DNA of 64,000 nt, taken from the NCBI GenBank assembly GCA_001303025.1, contig LJNK01000009.1:1-64000 (forward strand). The letters run 5' to 3'. The notes beneath the pieces were generated by a model. That model saw only the letters and a list, made by a program, of their open reading frames with translations, searched no databases and was not told where the DNA came from. Positions 53,030-61,711 of the stretch are shown here, one piece after another. Origin of the DNA: Deltaproteobacteria bacterium SG8_13. Its GTDB lineage: Bacteria > Desulfobacterota > Desulfobacteria > Desulfobacterales > SG8-13. Each line of letters starts with the position of its first letter. Positions within the stretch are counted from its first letter, which is position 1. Both the position numbers and the translations under genes were made by a program.

Positions 53030-54321
53030 CCCTGCAACGGTGGTATCTTGCGGTGGGAAAACGCCTTGGCACCGGCGCCTGCATAATCGGCCACGATGTG
53101 ACCGTTGCCGAAAAGCCGCCATTTGTAAATCACCAGGCCTTCCAGTCCCACCGGTCCCCGGGCGTGGATCTTGTTGGTACTGATGCCGACTTCCGCGCCC
53201 AGGCCGTATCGATAGCCGTCGCTGAAGCGGCTGCTGCAGTTTGAAAACACGCCCGCAGAATCGACACAATCCATGAACTTCTTGCCCCTTGCGTGATCGG
53301 CCGTTACGATCACATCGGTGTGCCCCGATCCGTAGCGATTGATGTGATCGATGCCCTCCTCCAGGCTTTCCACCACCTTGACGGCCATTATCAGGTCGAG
53401 GTACTCGGTTTGCCAGTCTTCATCGGATGCGGGCTTGATCCCGATAATCTGGCGGGTTTTTTCACATCCACGGAGTTCCACGCCCTTTTTTTCCAGGGCG
53501 GTTTGGATTCGCGGCAAAAACTCTTCAGCCACTAACCGGTGAACCAGCAGGGTTTCGGCGGCGTTGCACACGGCCACATACTGGCATTTGCTGTCCACGC
53601 ATATGCGCAGCGCCATGTCCAGATCCGCCTTGCTGTCCACATAGACATGGCAGATGCCGTCTGCGTGACCGAGGACGGCAATGTGGGTGTTTTCCATGAT
53701 GTGGCGGACGAACTCGTTGCTGCCTCGCGGAATGATCAGATCGATGGCATCGTCGAGATCGAGCATCGCTGCGACTTCGCTGCGGGATTCCAGCAGGGCC
53801 AGCCAGTTTTCCGGCATCCCTGCCTGCCGGGTGGCCTCCGAAATGATCCGCGCGAGGATGCGGTTGGTCTCGGCCGCTTCGCTGCCGCCTTTTAGCAGCA
53901 CCGCGTTGCCGCTTTTCAAACACAGCGACGAGATTTGCACCAGTGCATCGGGTCTGGATTCGAACACCACGCCCACCACACCGATGGGGCAGCTGACCTT
54001 GTAGAGTTCGAGACCCCGGTCGAGCTCGGTGGCCTGCAGCGTCACGCCGACCGGATCCGCAAGGCTCACCAGGCTTTTCAATCCCGCACAGGCCTCCGTG
54101 ATCTTGCCGGTGTCGAATTTCAGCCGTTTGAGCAGCGGGGCAGAAAGGCGCTCTTCTTCAGCGCGGATCAGATCGGTCTGGTTTGCGGCAGCGATTTCGT
54201 CGGCATGACGCTTCAGTGCGGCGGCAATGTCGGAAATCGCCCGGTTTTTACGGTCTGCTGTTTCGGGCGCCAGTCGAATCGATGCAGCCCTGGCCAGCTG
54301 TGCGGTCTGCCGAATATCCAT
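53026..54321 (-). CDS. proA: Glutamate-5-semialdehyde dehydrogenase (gamma-glutamyl phosphate reductase) ProA
   Basis: The 431-residue aldehyde-dehydrogenase-fold enzyme has 'CPIGVVGVVFESRPDALVQI' near residue 110, 'KSGNAVLLKGGSEA' near 140, the catalytic Cys in 'QYVAVCNAAETLLVH' near 255 and 'SSRFSDGYRYGLGAEVGIST' near 375. It reduces gamma-glutamyl phosphate in proline synthesis. ATG 54321 follows a GGGGGA site; the frame is open to 54444. proB is not adjacent. It is convergent with ilvE, sharing the TTAA of the two stop codons. Confidence 0.95.
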   Translation of the reverse strand: MDIRQTAQLARAASIRLAPETADRKNRAISDIAAALKRHADEIAAANQTDLIRAEEERLSAPLLKRLKFDTGKITEACAGLKSLVSLADPVGVTLQATELDRGLELYKVSCPIGVVGVVFESRPDALVQISSLCLKSGNAVLLKGGSEAAETNRILARIISEATRQAGMPENWLALLESRSEVAAMLDLDDAIDLIIPRGSNEFVRHIMENTHIAVLGHADGICHVYVDSKADLDMALRICVDSKCQYVAVCNAAETLLVHRLVAEEFLPRIQTALEKKGVELRGCEKTRQIIGIKPASDEDWQTEYLDLIMAVKVVESLEEGIDHINRYGSGHTDVIVTADHARGKKFMDCVDSAGVFSNCSSRFSDGYRYGLGAEVGISTNKIHARGPVGLEGLVIYKWRLFGNGHIVADYAGAGAKAFSHRKIPPLQG

Positions 54322-54417
54322 GCGGTCCCCCTGTTGTATTTTCAAATGGTGCCGGTCCGTGGAAGCTGGACGGACAAAGGCTATAGCACAACCGAGCAGG
54401 GGGGTCAAAATTTTCGA

Positions 54418-54445
54418 TTGAGGTTTACCTGAAATACGGTACAAT
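54418..54445 (+). promoter_or_regulatory. Sigma-70-type promoter for the VKOR gene
   Basis: TTGAGG (54418-54423), a 16-base spacer and TACAAT (54440-54445, five of six) lie about 60 bases before the start at 54508. Confidence 0.45.
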
Positions 54446-54507
54446 AATTACATTTTTCCTGTACTGCAGGGAAACAACCAGCGACGGGAATGAGAGGAAG
54501 TGCGTCT

Positions 54508-55428
54508 ATGGATCGAATAAAGCAGGCTGTCGCCCTGGCTGCCAGTGCCGTCACGGCCCTGCAAACCTTGCTGGTTCTCATGGGTCGTTCCACCGTCTGT
54601 CTGAGCGAGGGCTGTCATATTGTCGAGAAACTGACGATCGTATCACCGCTGTACATGAACCTGGCTGGTTTGATTTATTTTCAGGCGGTTTTTTGGACGC
54701 TGCTCGTCGGCAGGGGAAAGCCGGCGGGTCGGTTCGACTGGTCTGCGATGTTGCTGCTGGCCGGCATGGCCGCCGATTCGGTGCTGCTGTCTTATCAGAT
54801 TTTTGTGGCCCGGACCCTTTGTATCTATTGCGTGTTGATCTTCACCATTGTTTTGACGCTCAACCTGCTGCACGGATTTCGACAGTCGGTCGGTGCAGTG
54901 GCAGTCTCATCGGCCATAGTTGCCGCATTTCTGGTGCTTTTCTTTTTGCCGGTGGGCATTACCCCGCGCAACTTCTCCTTGGACCAGGGAGTTTACGCGG
55001 TCCGGACGTGTTCCCAGCCAACCAAGCAGGTATATTTGATTTTTTCAAACGACTGCATCCACTGCAAAAATGTTTTGCAGGCTCTCGAAAACTGCAGCAG
55101 CTGTGATCTTTTTTTAAATCCTGTCGACCGGATCGACACCCCCCCGATGGACGGCATCCAACTTCGATCTGCATACAGCCCGGAGGTAAACCGGATCCTG
55201 TTGGCCCAGTTCGGTATTGAACAGGTGCCGGTGCTGATCGCCAGAAGTGGTGAAGGGTTCGATTTCGTCAGGGGAGAAAAACGGATCGTCGACTACGTGC
55301 AGCAGGCCTGTTTTACGCAAAATCCGCTGCTTTACCTCGATAAGCCGGTGGCCGAAAAGGAAAGCATCGATGTGTTTACACAAGAGCAGGGCGAATGTTC
55401 CGTGCAGCTCGACTGCAACCCGCAATGA
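54508..55428 (+). CDS. VKOR-thioredoxin fusion (disulfide-forming membrane protein)
   Basis: The 306-residue protein has an N-terminal vitamin K epoxide reductase domain with four to five transmembrane helices. Loop Cys residues sit in 'TVCLSEGCHIVEKL' and the quinone-side CxxC in 'TLCIYCVLIFT' near residue 110. A periplasmic thioredoxin-like domain with active site 'FSNDCIHCKNVLQALENCSSC' (split over about residues 180-200) follows. Such fusions replace DsbA/DsbB in oxidising secreted proteins. ATG 54508 is backed by a GAGG site. The 3' end overlaps the convergent mreB-like gene by 53 bases. It may serve the exported Cys-containing proteins of this organism. Confidence 0.9.
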   Translation: MDRIKQAVALAASAVTALQTLLVLMGRSTVCLSEGCHIVEKLTIVSPLYMNLAGLIYFQAVFWTLLVGRGKPAGRFDWSAMLLLAGMAADSVLLSYQIFVARTLCIYCVLIFTIVLTLNLLHGFRQSVGAVAVSSAIVAAFLVLFFLPVGITPRNFSLDQGVYAVRTCSQPTKQVYLIFSNDCIHCKNVLQALENCSSCDLFLNPVDRIDTPPMDGIQLRSAYSPEVNRILLAQFGIEQVPVLIARSGEGFDFVRGEKRIVDYVQQACFTQNPLLYLDKPVAEKESIDVFTQEQGECSVQLDCNPQ

Positions 55429-56449
55429 TATGGCTGCTGAAGTCCGTCATGGCATTCATGGCGCCGGCGGCTCCCAGCAAAACGGTGGAAAGCGGATCCA
55501 CCGGAATGACGGCCGGGATACCAAGCTGAGTGGAAAGATAAAGACCCAGGTTTGTCATCAAGGCACCACCGCCGGTCAATAAAAATCCCCTGTCGATCAC
55601 ATCTGCTGACAACTCCGGGGGAATCTCCTCCAGGACCGACCTGGCCGTCTGGACGATGGCATTGATCTGGTCGGACATGGCTTCCCAAATATCGTGGGTA
55701 TCGATCAGGATGACCTTCGGGATGCCGGAGGTTACGTCCCGGCCCCTGATCTCGATGGTGGCGTTCTCGTCGGATTGCGGGCAGGCGTTTGCCACCGAAG
55801 TTTTTGCCCGTTCAGCCCAGCTGTCGCCGATCAGCAGGTCAAATCGACGCCGGATATAGTTTTTGATGGCCATGTTCATCTGATCACCGGCCACCCGGGT
55901 TGATCGGCTCGCGACAATTCCGGACAGGGACATGACCGCCACCTCCGTCGTGCCGCCGCCGATGTCAACGACCATGCTGCAGACCGGTTCGCCGATCGGC
56001 AGGTCGGCACCCAGAGCCGCTGCCAGAGTGCTCTCCAGCAGCTGGATCCGGCTGGCCCCGGCAGCCTCGGCAGCCTCGATAACGGCGTGGGATTCGATCT
56101 GACTGATTCCCGCCGGCACGGCGATCACTGCCTGGAACCGCGAGAACCTGGATCGGCTGCGCGCCTTGTGAATAAACCGGCTGAGCATTGCACAGGCGGC
56201 GTCGATGTCGGTAATCGCACCGTATCGCACCGGTCGGATAACCCGGATATGCTCGGGGGCTTTTCCCAGCATGCTGCTGGCCTCGAACCCCACCGCGACG
56301 ACACGTCCTGCCGGTTTAATGGCGAGATCGACCGCCACCACGGAAGGTTCGTCAATGACGATTCCCTCGTTCTGAACATAGAGCCGGGTGTTGGCCGTCC
56401 CCAAATCGATGGCCACTCGATCAGACATGAAGCTTTTCAGGTTCAGCAT
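55376..56449 (-). CDS. mreB: MreB/Mbl-like actin homologue
   Basis: The 357-residue actin-fold ATPase has phosphate-1 'VAIDLGTANTRLYVQNEGIV', 'VIAVPAGISQIESHAVIEAAEAAGA' split around residue 105-130, phosphate-2 'VVDIGGGTTEVAVMSLSGIV' near 160 and adenosine motif 'RGFLLTGGGALMTNLGLYLS' near 290. It directs the cell-wall machinery as membrane-bound filaments. No mreC or mreD follows, so it is probably a second, stand-alone paralogue. ATG 56449 is chosen; MSDRVAIDLG 21 bases on is possible, and neither has a clear ribosome site. Its 3' end overlaps the VKOR gene. Confidence 0.9.
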   Translation of the reverse strand: MLNLKSFMSDRVAIDLGTANTRLYVQNEGIVIDEPSVVAVDLAIKPAGRVVAVGFEASSMLGKAPEHIRVIRPVRYGAITDIDAACAMLSRFIHKARSRSRFSRFQAVIAVPAGISQIESHAVIEAAEAAGASRIQLLESTLAAALGADLPIGEPVCSMVVDIGGGTTEVAVMSLSGIVASRSTRVAGDQMNMAIKNYIRRRFDLLIGDSWAERAKTSVANACPQSDENATIEIRGRDVTSGIPKVILIDTHDIWEAMSDQINAIVQTARSVLEEIPPELSADVIDRGFLLTGGGALMTNLGLYLSTQLGIPAVIPVDPLSTVLLGAAGAMNAMTDFSSHIIAGCSRAARNIRPALV

Positions 56450-56826
56450 GGGTACCACTGACGCAAGTTTGATGCCAAATCAGCGGTTAAACGTAACTAT
56501 TTGAAATACAATAGTATTTGTTCAGATACCCGGAAGAAGAAGGAGTGAAGGTGGAGGCACTATCATACACCGGTCATGGTAATTGTTGTAATTGGAGCGA
56601 CTAAGCTGGCGGAAAAAGGGCGGATCGCTGCATGTATGAGTTTTCCTGCACGTGAAAAGGGCCGACAAACGGTGAAACGAATCAACAGATCAATGGAAAT
56701 GGTAACAAACGATTCGGGCTTTCATCTGCGCTGGCCGCAATCGTGCGCAACAGCAAAGGGGGGGCGATCGCTCCGGTACCATTGGCGCTGAAGCCGGGGG
56801 AGCTTATACCGGGAGCTGCCCGGGAT
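56450..56826. other. Intergenic region, no convincing gene
   Basis: These 377 bases separate the mreB-like gene and the four-helix membrane protein gene. An AT-rich stretch around 56490-56525 may carry the mreB promoter on the minus strand. An AGGAG-GTG start with an 17-codon frame at about 56549 on the plus strand is too short to support. Confidence 0.4.
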
Positions 56827-57570
56827 TTAATCCTCGACAAATACCTTGGGGGCGGGTTCGGCCTGTGAACCGTGATTCCGGAGCATCCGGTCTTTGATCC
56901 CTCCACTGACCTTTTCGTAGAGATACACCCAGTTGACGAAGCCGACGACCCAGGCCAGAACCCAGAAAAACCAGGATTCATCGGACAGTTCGACCTGAAT
57001 GACAGGCAAAAAGATCTGCACGAGCCCGAAGGCAAGGCCGGCCATGATGACTGCCACCGGTGGGCTGATCACAAACCAGATGGTCGAATCGTAGCTCAGC
57101 GGTTCTCTGATCCGAATATTCGGCAGCTTGACGTACATGCTCACCAGGTTGCCGATCAGACCCATCAGAAGCACGGAATACGGTATGTTGAAGCTGGGCA
57201 GAATGATGGCATTGCTGAAGGTCAGGACCAGGAAACTGAACAAAGCAAAAACCGTATAAGCAAAAATCACCAGAGATATGTTGCGCCCCATTTTGATGGT
57301 GGGTTCTTCGATATCCACGGCCATCGACCAGAGTTCTTTTTCCAGTTCTTCCAGGTTGTCACTTTGCTCGGCCGTCTCCCGGATATGCAGAAGCCGAAGC
57401 CGATTCTTGATGTTGTCCCGGTCCATTCGCTGCGATTTTAATTTGCTGTGATAACGGTCAATGGCACCGATGATCTCTTGCCGGTATTCTGAATTTTTCT
57501 GGTTCAATATATCGGTAACCGACTTTTGCTTATCTCTTACAACGACTTCCTGGTTTTTGCTGTCCGCCAT
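56827..57570 (-). CDS. Four-helix inner-membrane protein of the stator-like operon
   Basis: The 247-residue protein has a charged, helical cytoplasmic N-terminus of about 90 residues ('YRQEIIGAIDRYHSKLKSQR', 'NLEELEKELWSMAV') followed by four hydrophobic helices ('ISLVIFAYTVFALFSFLVLTF', 'SVLLMGLIGNLVSMYV', 'TIWFVISPPVAVIMAGLAF', 'WFFWVLAWVVGFVNWVYLY'). ATG 57570 has a perfect AAGGAGGT eight bases upstream; the start at 57597 is less likely. It lies 97 bases after the MotA/ExbB-like gene and is probably a third component of that unit. I do not recognise a family. Confidence 0.65.
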   Translation of the reverse strand: MADSKNQEVVVRDKQKSVTDILNQKNSEYRQEIIGAIDRYHSKLKSQRMDRDNIKNRLRLLHIRETAEQSDNLEELEKELWSMAVDIEEPTIKMGRNISLVIFAYTVFALFSFLVLTFSNAIILPSFNIPYSVLLMGLIGNLVSMYVKLPNIRIREPLSYDSTIWFVISPPVAVIMAGLAFGLVQIFLPVIQVELSDESWFFWVLAWVVGFVNWVYLYEKVSGGIKDRMLRNHGSQAEPAPKVFVED

Positions 57571-57667
57571 TTTTCGGACCTCCTTGCTGTCCGGCATTTC
57601 ATCATCGAAAAGTAGCTTACATCTTCGGCTTGTAACAGGACGTCAACATTACTGCAAGCAGCTGGCA

Positions 57668-58477
57668 TCAGTAGCCGTTGGCGGTCTCTTTCCAAAGAAG
57701 CTCCAAAGACTGCGTAAACCGGTCCACCAGTCCGATATACAGGCTGTTAAAGGACATAAACGCGTTCATGATGGTAAAACACACCGAAAGGAAAATACCG
57801 ACCACCGAGCTGTACATCGCAAAGGTCATGCTTTCCAGAAAATTACCCAGCGTGGCCTGTGCAGCCACTATATTTCCGGGATCGATGGTCTTCAGGGCCG
57901 GCAGACCCTGGCTGATGCCGAGAAACGTGCCGAATATCCCACCGATGATAAACAGGCTGGGCAGTCGGGAAAAAACATCGTTGGCCCGCCCGATCGGAAT
58001 GACGCCCCACAGCTTGTTGAAGTACGGATTGGAGGTGAATACGTATTTGGAGATTCCCCTGAAATCCGGCACCACCCCGGCATCGTGGTACCGGGTCTGT
58101 TTGAGAGTGTCGTCGATCAACGATTTTGCCCCTGTCTCCACCAGGAACACTTTGTTCAGTGCCGCCACCTTCGAATCCTCTTTTCGCTTCCGCAAGATCT
58201 TGCGGGCGAGGTAGGACTCGTTGTACGTTTTTTCGAGGAGAAACTGGACCACCTCATGAAATTTTTTCAAACTGCTGCCTTCCGGGTATTCGCGGTTCAG
58301 GAACCGATGGGTGCGGGTTTCGAACGCCGATGAAAAGTTGTATTCCGCTTTAACCAGGAAATACATCAGAAACTTCAGTATGACCGCGATGAAAAAAACC
58401 ACCAGCATGATGATCATCAGGTTGCCGGTACCGAAGGAGATCAGGGTTGCGGTGACTTGGGTGATAAATTCGTTCAT
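57668..58477 (-). CDS. MotA/TolQ/ExbB-like proton-channel protein
   Basis: The 269-residue protein has three transmembrane helices: near residues 18-42, near 170-192 ('LPSLFIIGGIFGTFLGISQGL') and near 215-240 ('MTFAMYSSVVGIFLSVCFTI'). The last two and the loop between them match the MotA/ExbB channel signature (GxxGTxxG ... A.YSS.VGI). A 120-residue cytoplasmic region lies between helices 1 and 2. Stator A subunits form pentamers around a B-subunit dimer and convert ion flow into torque. GGAGGAAAG precedes the ATG. It starts 12 bases after the OmpA-like partner gene. Confidence 0.85.
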   Translation of the reverse strand: MNEFITQVTATLISFGTGNLMIIMLVVFFIAVILKFLMYFLVKAEYNFSSAFETRTHRFLNREYPEGSSLKKFHEVVQFLLEKTYNESYLARKILRKRKEDSKVAALNKVFLVETGAKSLIDDTLKQTRYHDAGVVPDFRGISKYVFTSNPYFNKLWGVIPIGRANDVFSRLPSLFIIGGIFGTFLGISQGLPALKTIDPGNIVAAQATLGNFLESMTFAMYSSVVGIFLSVCFTIMNAFMSFNSLYIGLVDRFTQSLELLWKETANGY

Positions 58478-58489
58478 GGGTCTTTCCTC

Positions 58490-60805
58490 CTACTCTACCA
58501 GATTAAAACGGATGACCGCACTCTGAAGCTTGTTGCAGTCGTACTGCTGGCAGAATTCTTTCATTTCAAGGCTCTCCGCGGGCAGCTTTTCCAGCGGAGC
58601 AGATTCCAGGTAGCTTCTTCCGGTGACTTTCAGGTGCAGCATTAGTTCCTTTTGATGGTTGAACTTCATGTTGCGCTGATCGAGAATGTATTCGAATATC
58701 GAACGGGCCCGCTTGTAACTGAGGTCCATGTTGTAATTCAGGGCCGCCCGCGTTTCCTTGTTCAGCGTTTTGGGATTGACGTACTTGCCGAGGTAAATCG
58801 GCGATGCAAAACCGATCACCTCGATGGAGGTGATGTACTTTTCCACATCGCTCTCCTGAAACAGGCTATTGGCATACACCGGTATGATTTTACGCAGGTA
58901 CGCTTTCATTTCTGGTTTGAGCCTGGCGCTGTCAAATTCGAAGTAGGCTTCGTTGAACGGCAGGGTGACCTCGCCGGTGGCCTCGTCGATTTGCGCATCG
59001 ATGCCGTGCTTGTTGAAATTATCCTTTAAACTCGTAACAATGTTTTGTTTCAGCTGCTCTTTCGCTTCGATGTCGTCGAGCTTGTCGCGCAGTGCTCTCT
59101 GGTCGGCCGCCAGCTTGGCGATCTGGTCTTCGGCCGCCCCTTTCTCTTTTTCCAGCTTGCCGAGTTCGCCCCTGGTTTTGCCCAGTTCCTTCTGCAGCGC
59201 GCCCTGGTCGGCCAGCAACTTGCCTTTCTCTTTTTCGGCGTCCGCCAATCCCTTCTCCAGGTTCTGCAACTTGCCCTGACTTTCCCCCAGGGCCGCCTGC
59301 AGTTTTTTCTGTTCGCCCAGCAGTTTGTCTTTTTCCCCTTCGGCGGCGGATTTGTCGGCTTCCAGGGCCTTGAGTTTATCCCGGCTTTTGCCCAGCTCGG
59401 CCTGCAGTTTTTCCTGTTCGCCCAGCAGTTTTCCCGTTTCCCTTTCAGCTGCCGCTTTGCCTTTTTGCAGTTCCGCCAAACGGGCCTGGCTGTTGCCCAG
59501 TTGGTCTTGAAGCGCTGCCTGTGTGGCCAACAGCTCGCCTTTTTCGATTTCAGCAGCCTCTTTGGCACGCGCCAGTTCTTTCAGGCGGCCCTTGCTGGCA
59601 CCCAGCTCCTTTTCGAGAGCTGCCTGCGCGGACCGGTATTTGGACCTTTCGGCAGCCGCAGCATCCTGGCCTTTTTCCAGGTTTTGCATCCGGGCCTTGG
59701 TCCGGCCCAGCTCGCTTTCCAGGCGTTTCGTGGATGCCATCAGTTTTTGCTTCTCGGAGGTTACGCCTTTGTAATCTTGTTCCAAAGACTTCAGTCGCGC
59801 CTGACTTCGATCCAGTTGCGTTTCCATGCGCTGCTGTGCGGCAGCCAGCCGCTGCTTCTCAGCCGCCGCCGCGCGGTTGCTTCGCTCCAACTGCTGCAGG
59901 CGGGTGCGGCTTTTGCCGATTTCTTCCTCAAGGCTCTGCTGCGCCGCTGCCAGTTTTTCTTTTTCGGAAACCAGCGAATCTTTATCTTCCTCCAAGGCCT
60001 GCAGGTCGGCCCGACTTTTCTCCAGCTGTTCGCTGAGGCTCTTCTGGCTGGCAACGAGTGTCCTTTTTTCGGATTCGGAAGCCTGCTTTTCGCTTTCCAG
60101 GGCGGTAATTTGATCCCTGGTGCCATCGAGTTCGCCATGAAGGCGAATTTGCTCGGCCAGCAGCTGTTGCTTTTCGGAAGCAACCTGGTCTTTTTCCTGC
60201 TCCAGCGATTCGATCAATTGCAGGTTTTCCGCCAGTTCCTGCTGTAGTTCCTGCTGTGCGGCCGCCAGCTGCTCTTTTTCGGCAACGACCAGCTCTTGCG
60301 CTTTCTCAAGCTCCTCGATTTCCAGATCCCTGCGTTCGAGTTCCGCCTGTTTGATTTCTGTTTCGGTGATCTGCTCCTGCAGTGTCTGTGTCAGGTCCAC
60401 GTTTTTTTGCTTCACCAGAGCGACGACATCCTGGTAGCGGTTGATCAGCTGCTGTTCATACTCTTGCAGGGCCTGCGCCTGCTCGAAAAGCTTGCGGGCC
60501 TCTTCCCGGGTCTGCATTTCCAGCTCGGCCAGTTTTTTAATGATCTCGTCATCTCCTGCATCGTCAACCTGTGAGGCAAGCTCTCCGGGCGCTGTTTCCG
60601 AAGACAGTTCATACTCCTGGATTTTGGCTTCCAGCTTTCGGGTTTCGATATTGGAGGAGATTGCCTGCAGGTTCAACTGGAGGGTGGAGATGACATACAG
60701 AAACAAAAACACGAACGCCAACGCAGCGAACAGGTCGCTGTAGGCGCTCATCGAAGTCTGGGGGGACTCTTCCTCCGCCCTAATCTTATCGTAATCCAGA
60801 CTCAT
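58490..60805 (-). CDS. MotB/OmpA-like stator protein with giant phased coiled coil
   Basis: The 771-residue protein has one transmembrane helix at about 24-45 carrying the stator Asp in 'SAYSDLFAALAFVFLFLYV' (Asp24). A coiled coil of more than 500 residues (about 50-595) follows, then an OmpA-like peptidoglycan-binding domain from about 610 ('YFEFDSARLKPEMKAYLRKI', 'YKRARSIFEYILDQ') with a C-terminal extension. Within the coil, 12 repeats of exactly 35 residues (five heptads) run from residue 176. MotB, TolR and ExbD linkers are normally far shorter. GGAGTAGG precedes the ATG. With the MotA-like partner it should form an ion-driven motor; the target is unknown. Confidence 0.88.
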   Translation of the reverse strand: MSLDYDKIRAEEESPQTSMSAYSDLFAALAFVFLFLYVISTLQLNLQAISSNIETRKLEAKIQEYELSSETAPGELASQVDDAGDDEIIKKLAELEMQTREEARKLFEQAQALQEYEQQLINRYQDVVALVKQKNVDLTQTLQEQITETEIKQAELERRDLEIEELEKAQELVVAEKEQLAAAQQELQQELAENLQLIESLEQEKDQVASEKQQLLAEQIRLHGELDGTRDQITALESEKQASESEKRTLVASQKSLSEQLEKSRADLQALEEDKDSLVSEKEKLAAAQQSLEEEIGKSRTRLQQLERSNRAAAAEKQRLAAAQQRMETQLDRSQARLKSLEQDYKGVTSEKQKLMASTKRLESELGRTKARMQNLEKGQDAAAAERSKYRSAQAALEKELGASKGRLKELARAKEAAEIEKGELLATQAALQDQLGNSQARLAELQKGKAAAERETGKLLGEQEKLQAELGKSRDKLKALEADKSAAEGEKDKLLGEQKKLQAALGESQGKLQNLEKGLADAEKEKGKLLADQGALQKELGKTRGELGKLEKEKGAAEDQIAKLAADQRALRDKLDDIEAKEQLKQNIVTSLKDNFNKHGIDAQIDEATGEVTLPFNEAYFEFDSARLKPEMKAYLRKIIPVYANSLFQESDVEKYITSIEVIGFASPIYLGKYVNPKTLNKETRAALNYNMDLSYKRARSIFEYILDQRNMKFNHQKELMLHLKVTGRSYLESAPLEKLPAESLEMKEFCQQYDCNKLQSAVIRFNLVE
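59051..60280 (-). repeat. Twelve tandem 105-bp coding repeats (35-residue coiled-coil units)
   Basis: In the stator B protein a Glu-Lys (or similar) pair recurs at residues 176, 211, 246, 281, 316, 351, 386, 421, 456, 491, 526 and 561, always 35 apart without a single insertion or deletion. The unit resembles EKxxLxxxQxxLxxxLxxSxxxLxxLE plus an Ala/Ser-rich joint, giving 105 bp in DNA. Confidence 0.9.
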
Positions 60806-60926
60806 TTTTCCTACTCCGTCTGTATCGGTGTTTTATGCAAAAAACACGTTGAATACGGTGTGCCAACGCTGCCGCAACCGGATCCTGGTTGGAGAAAAAG
60901 GATCTTAGTACCAATACTTTCGTTCT

Positions 60927-60935
60927 ATTATACCA
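60927..60935 (-). promoter_or_regulatory. Extended -10 promoter for the stator operon
   Basis: On the minus strand TGGTATAAT (TG-N-TATAAT) is a perfect extended -10 element, with no good -35. It lies about 120 bases before the stator B start codon. Confidence 0.5.
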
Positions 60936-61155
60936 GTCGATCATGGGGTGACTCCGATCGGGATCGATAGGTGGCTACCTGAGAAATTGATCGGCTGATA
61001 ATTTCGATCTGCTGTAATTCCAGAATATTGTCATTGTTTACCGATAAGGCAATGCCCGAGGGATGGTGTCAAACGAAATATCGAGAAGCATCACCTTTCG
61101 GGGCTGAAGCTGCAAAATACATGCTAACTTTTTCCGGCAAGAATTTTTGTCCTAT

Positions 61156-61184
61156 TTACAGATAGTTAATATAGCTATCTGTAA
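61156..61184. promoter_or_regulatory. Perfect inverted repeat in AT-rich DNA, probable operator
   Basis: TTACAGATAG and CTATCTGTAA are exact inverted copies separated by nine bases. The 29-base site has the size of a dimeric regulator's operator, and it lies 350 bases upstream of the stator operon and in no gene. Confidence 0.5.
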
Positions 61185-61711
61185 TACGTTGCAACTTTTA
61201 TGTATCTTATTACCGAATTTCAGGGAAATCGAGTTCATATTGTGACGTTGTCTTCCTAGTCATTATGTATGAGGCAGTAAGAACCTGCCGGGCGCTTGCG
61301 GTAATGATACACGCCCCGGTTGGCCGGTTGCGCCGCGCAGGTTGAAAATGACGAAGCTACGGCATCCAGGCAACGGATGCGGCCGGCTGCAGAACTGGTC
61401 GAGCTGCTCGAAGCACACTGGAAAGGTCGGTGTGTAGCGGAAGAGGGCAGCGAAACCCCTGGAGACTGGTTCCGAGTCAGGAAGACAATAGCGACGGTTG
61501 CCGAAACCGGTTACCAGTCGATGGCATCCAACAACCGATAAATGTCACAGCGTCGAACGGGCAGCACGCGAAATTTCTTTCACTAATCTTATACGGTTGG
61601 GGCCCAATGTCAACAGGTCTGTTCGGAGTGCGCCTGCACAAAGGGGATGAAAATGGCTGCCTGGCGAAACGGCAGGCCGTTGGGTCCAGAGCAAGGCCTG
61701 CGGTATGCGTG

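Larger units (their letters stand above)
60806..61711. other. Long intergenic region (906 bases)
   Basis: No convincing gene is visible. The part nearest the stator operon carries its likely promoter. 61020-61250 is AT-rich with a perfect ten-base inverted repeat. 61300-61620 is GC-richer and contains small hairpins (for example GCATCC/GGATGC near 61358) and a 73-codon frame at 61320-61541 that lacks family resemblance. I found no tRNA or known riboswitch; an unrecognised RNA is possible. Confidence 0.5.

Noticed and set aside
56549-56602. 17-codon frame with GTG start after an AGGAG site
   Set aside because: It is too short and without any supporting similarity; the ribosome-like site is expected by chance in such sequence.
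58490-60805. Zorya antiviral system (ZorA/ZorB-like pair)
   Set aside because: The pair shares the MotA-MotB/OmpA plan, but here the long coil is in the B subunit and not in the A subunit, and no ZorC, ZorD or ZorE-type effector gene is nearby.
61320-61541. 73-codon frame in the long intergenic region
   Set aside because: It has a TTG start, no clear ribosome site and no recognisable similarity; it overlaps a longer, equally unconvincing frame.
47741-61602. Shared 14-base string TTATACGGTTGGGG at 47741-47754 and 61589-61602
   Set aside because: Several chance 14-base matches are expected in 64 kb; only the first lies in a regulatory context, and the second lacks the inverted-repeat partner.
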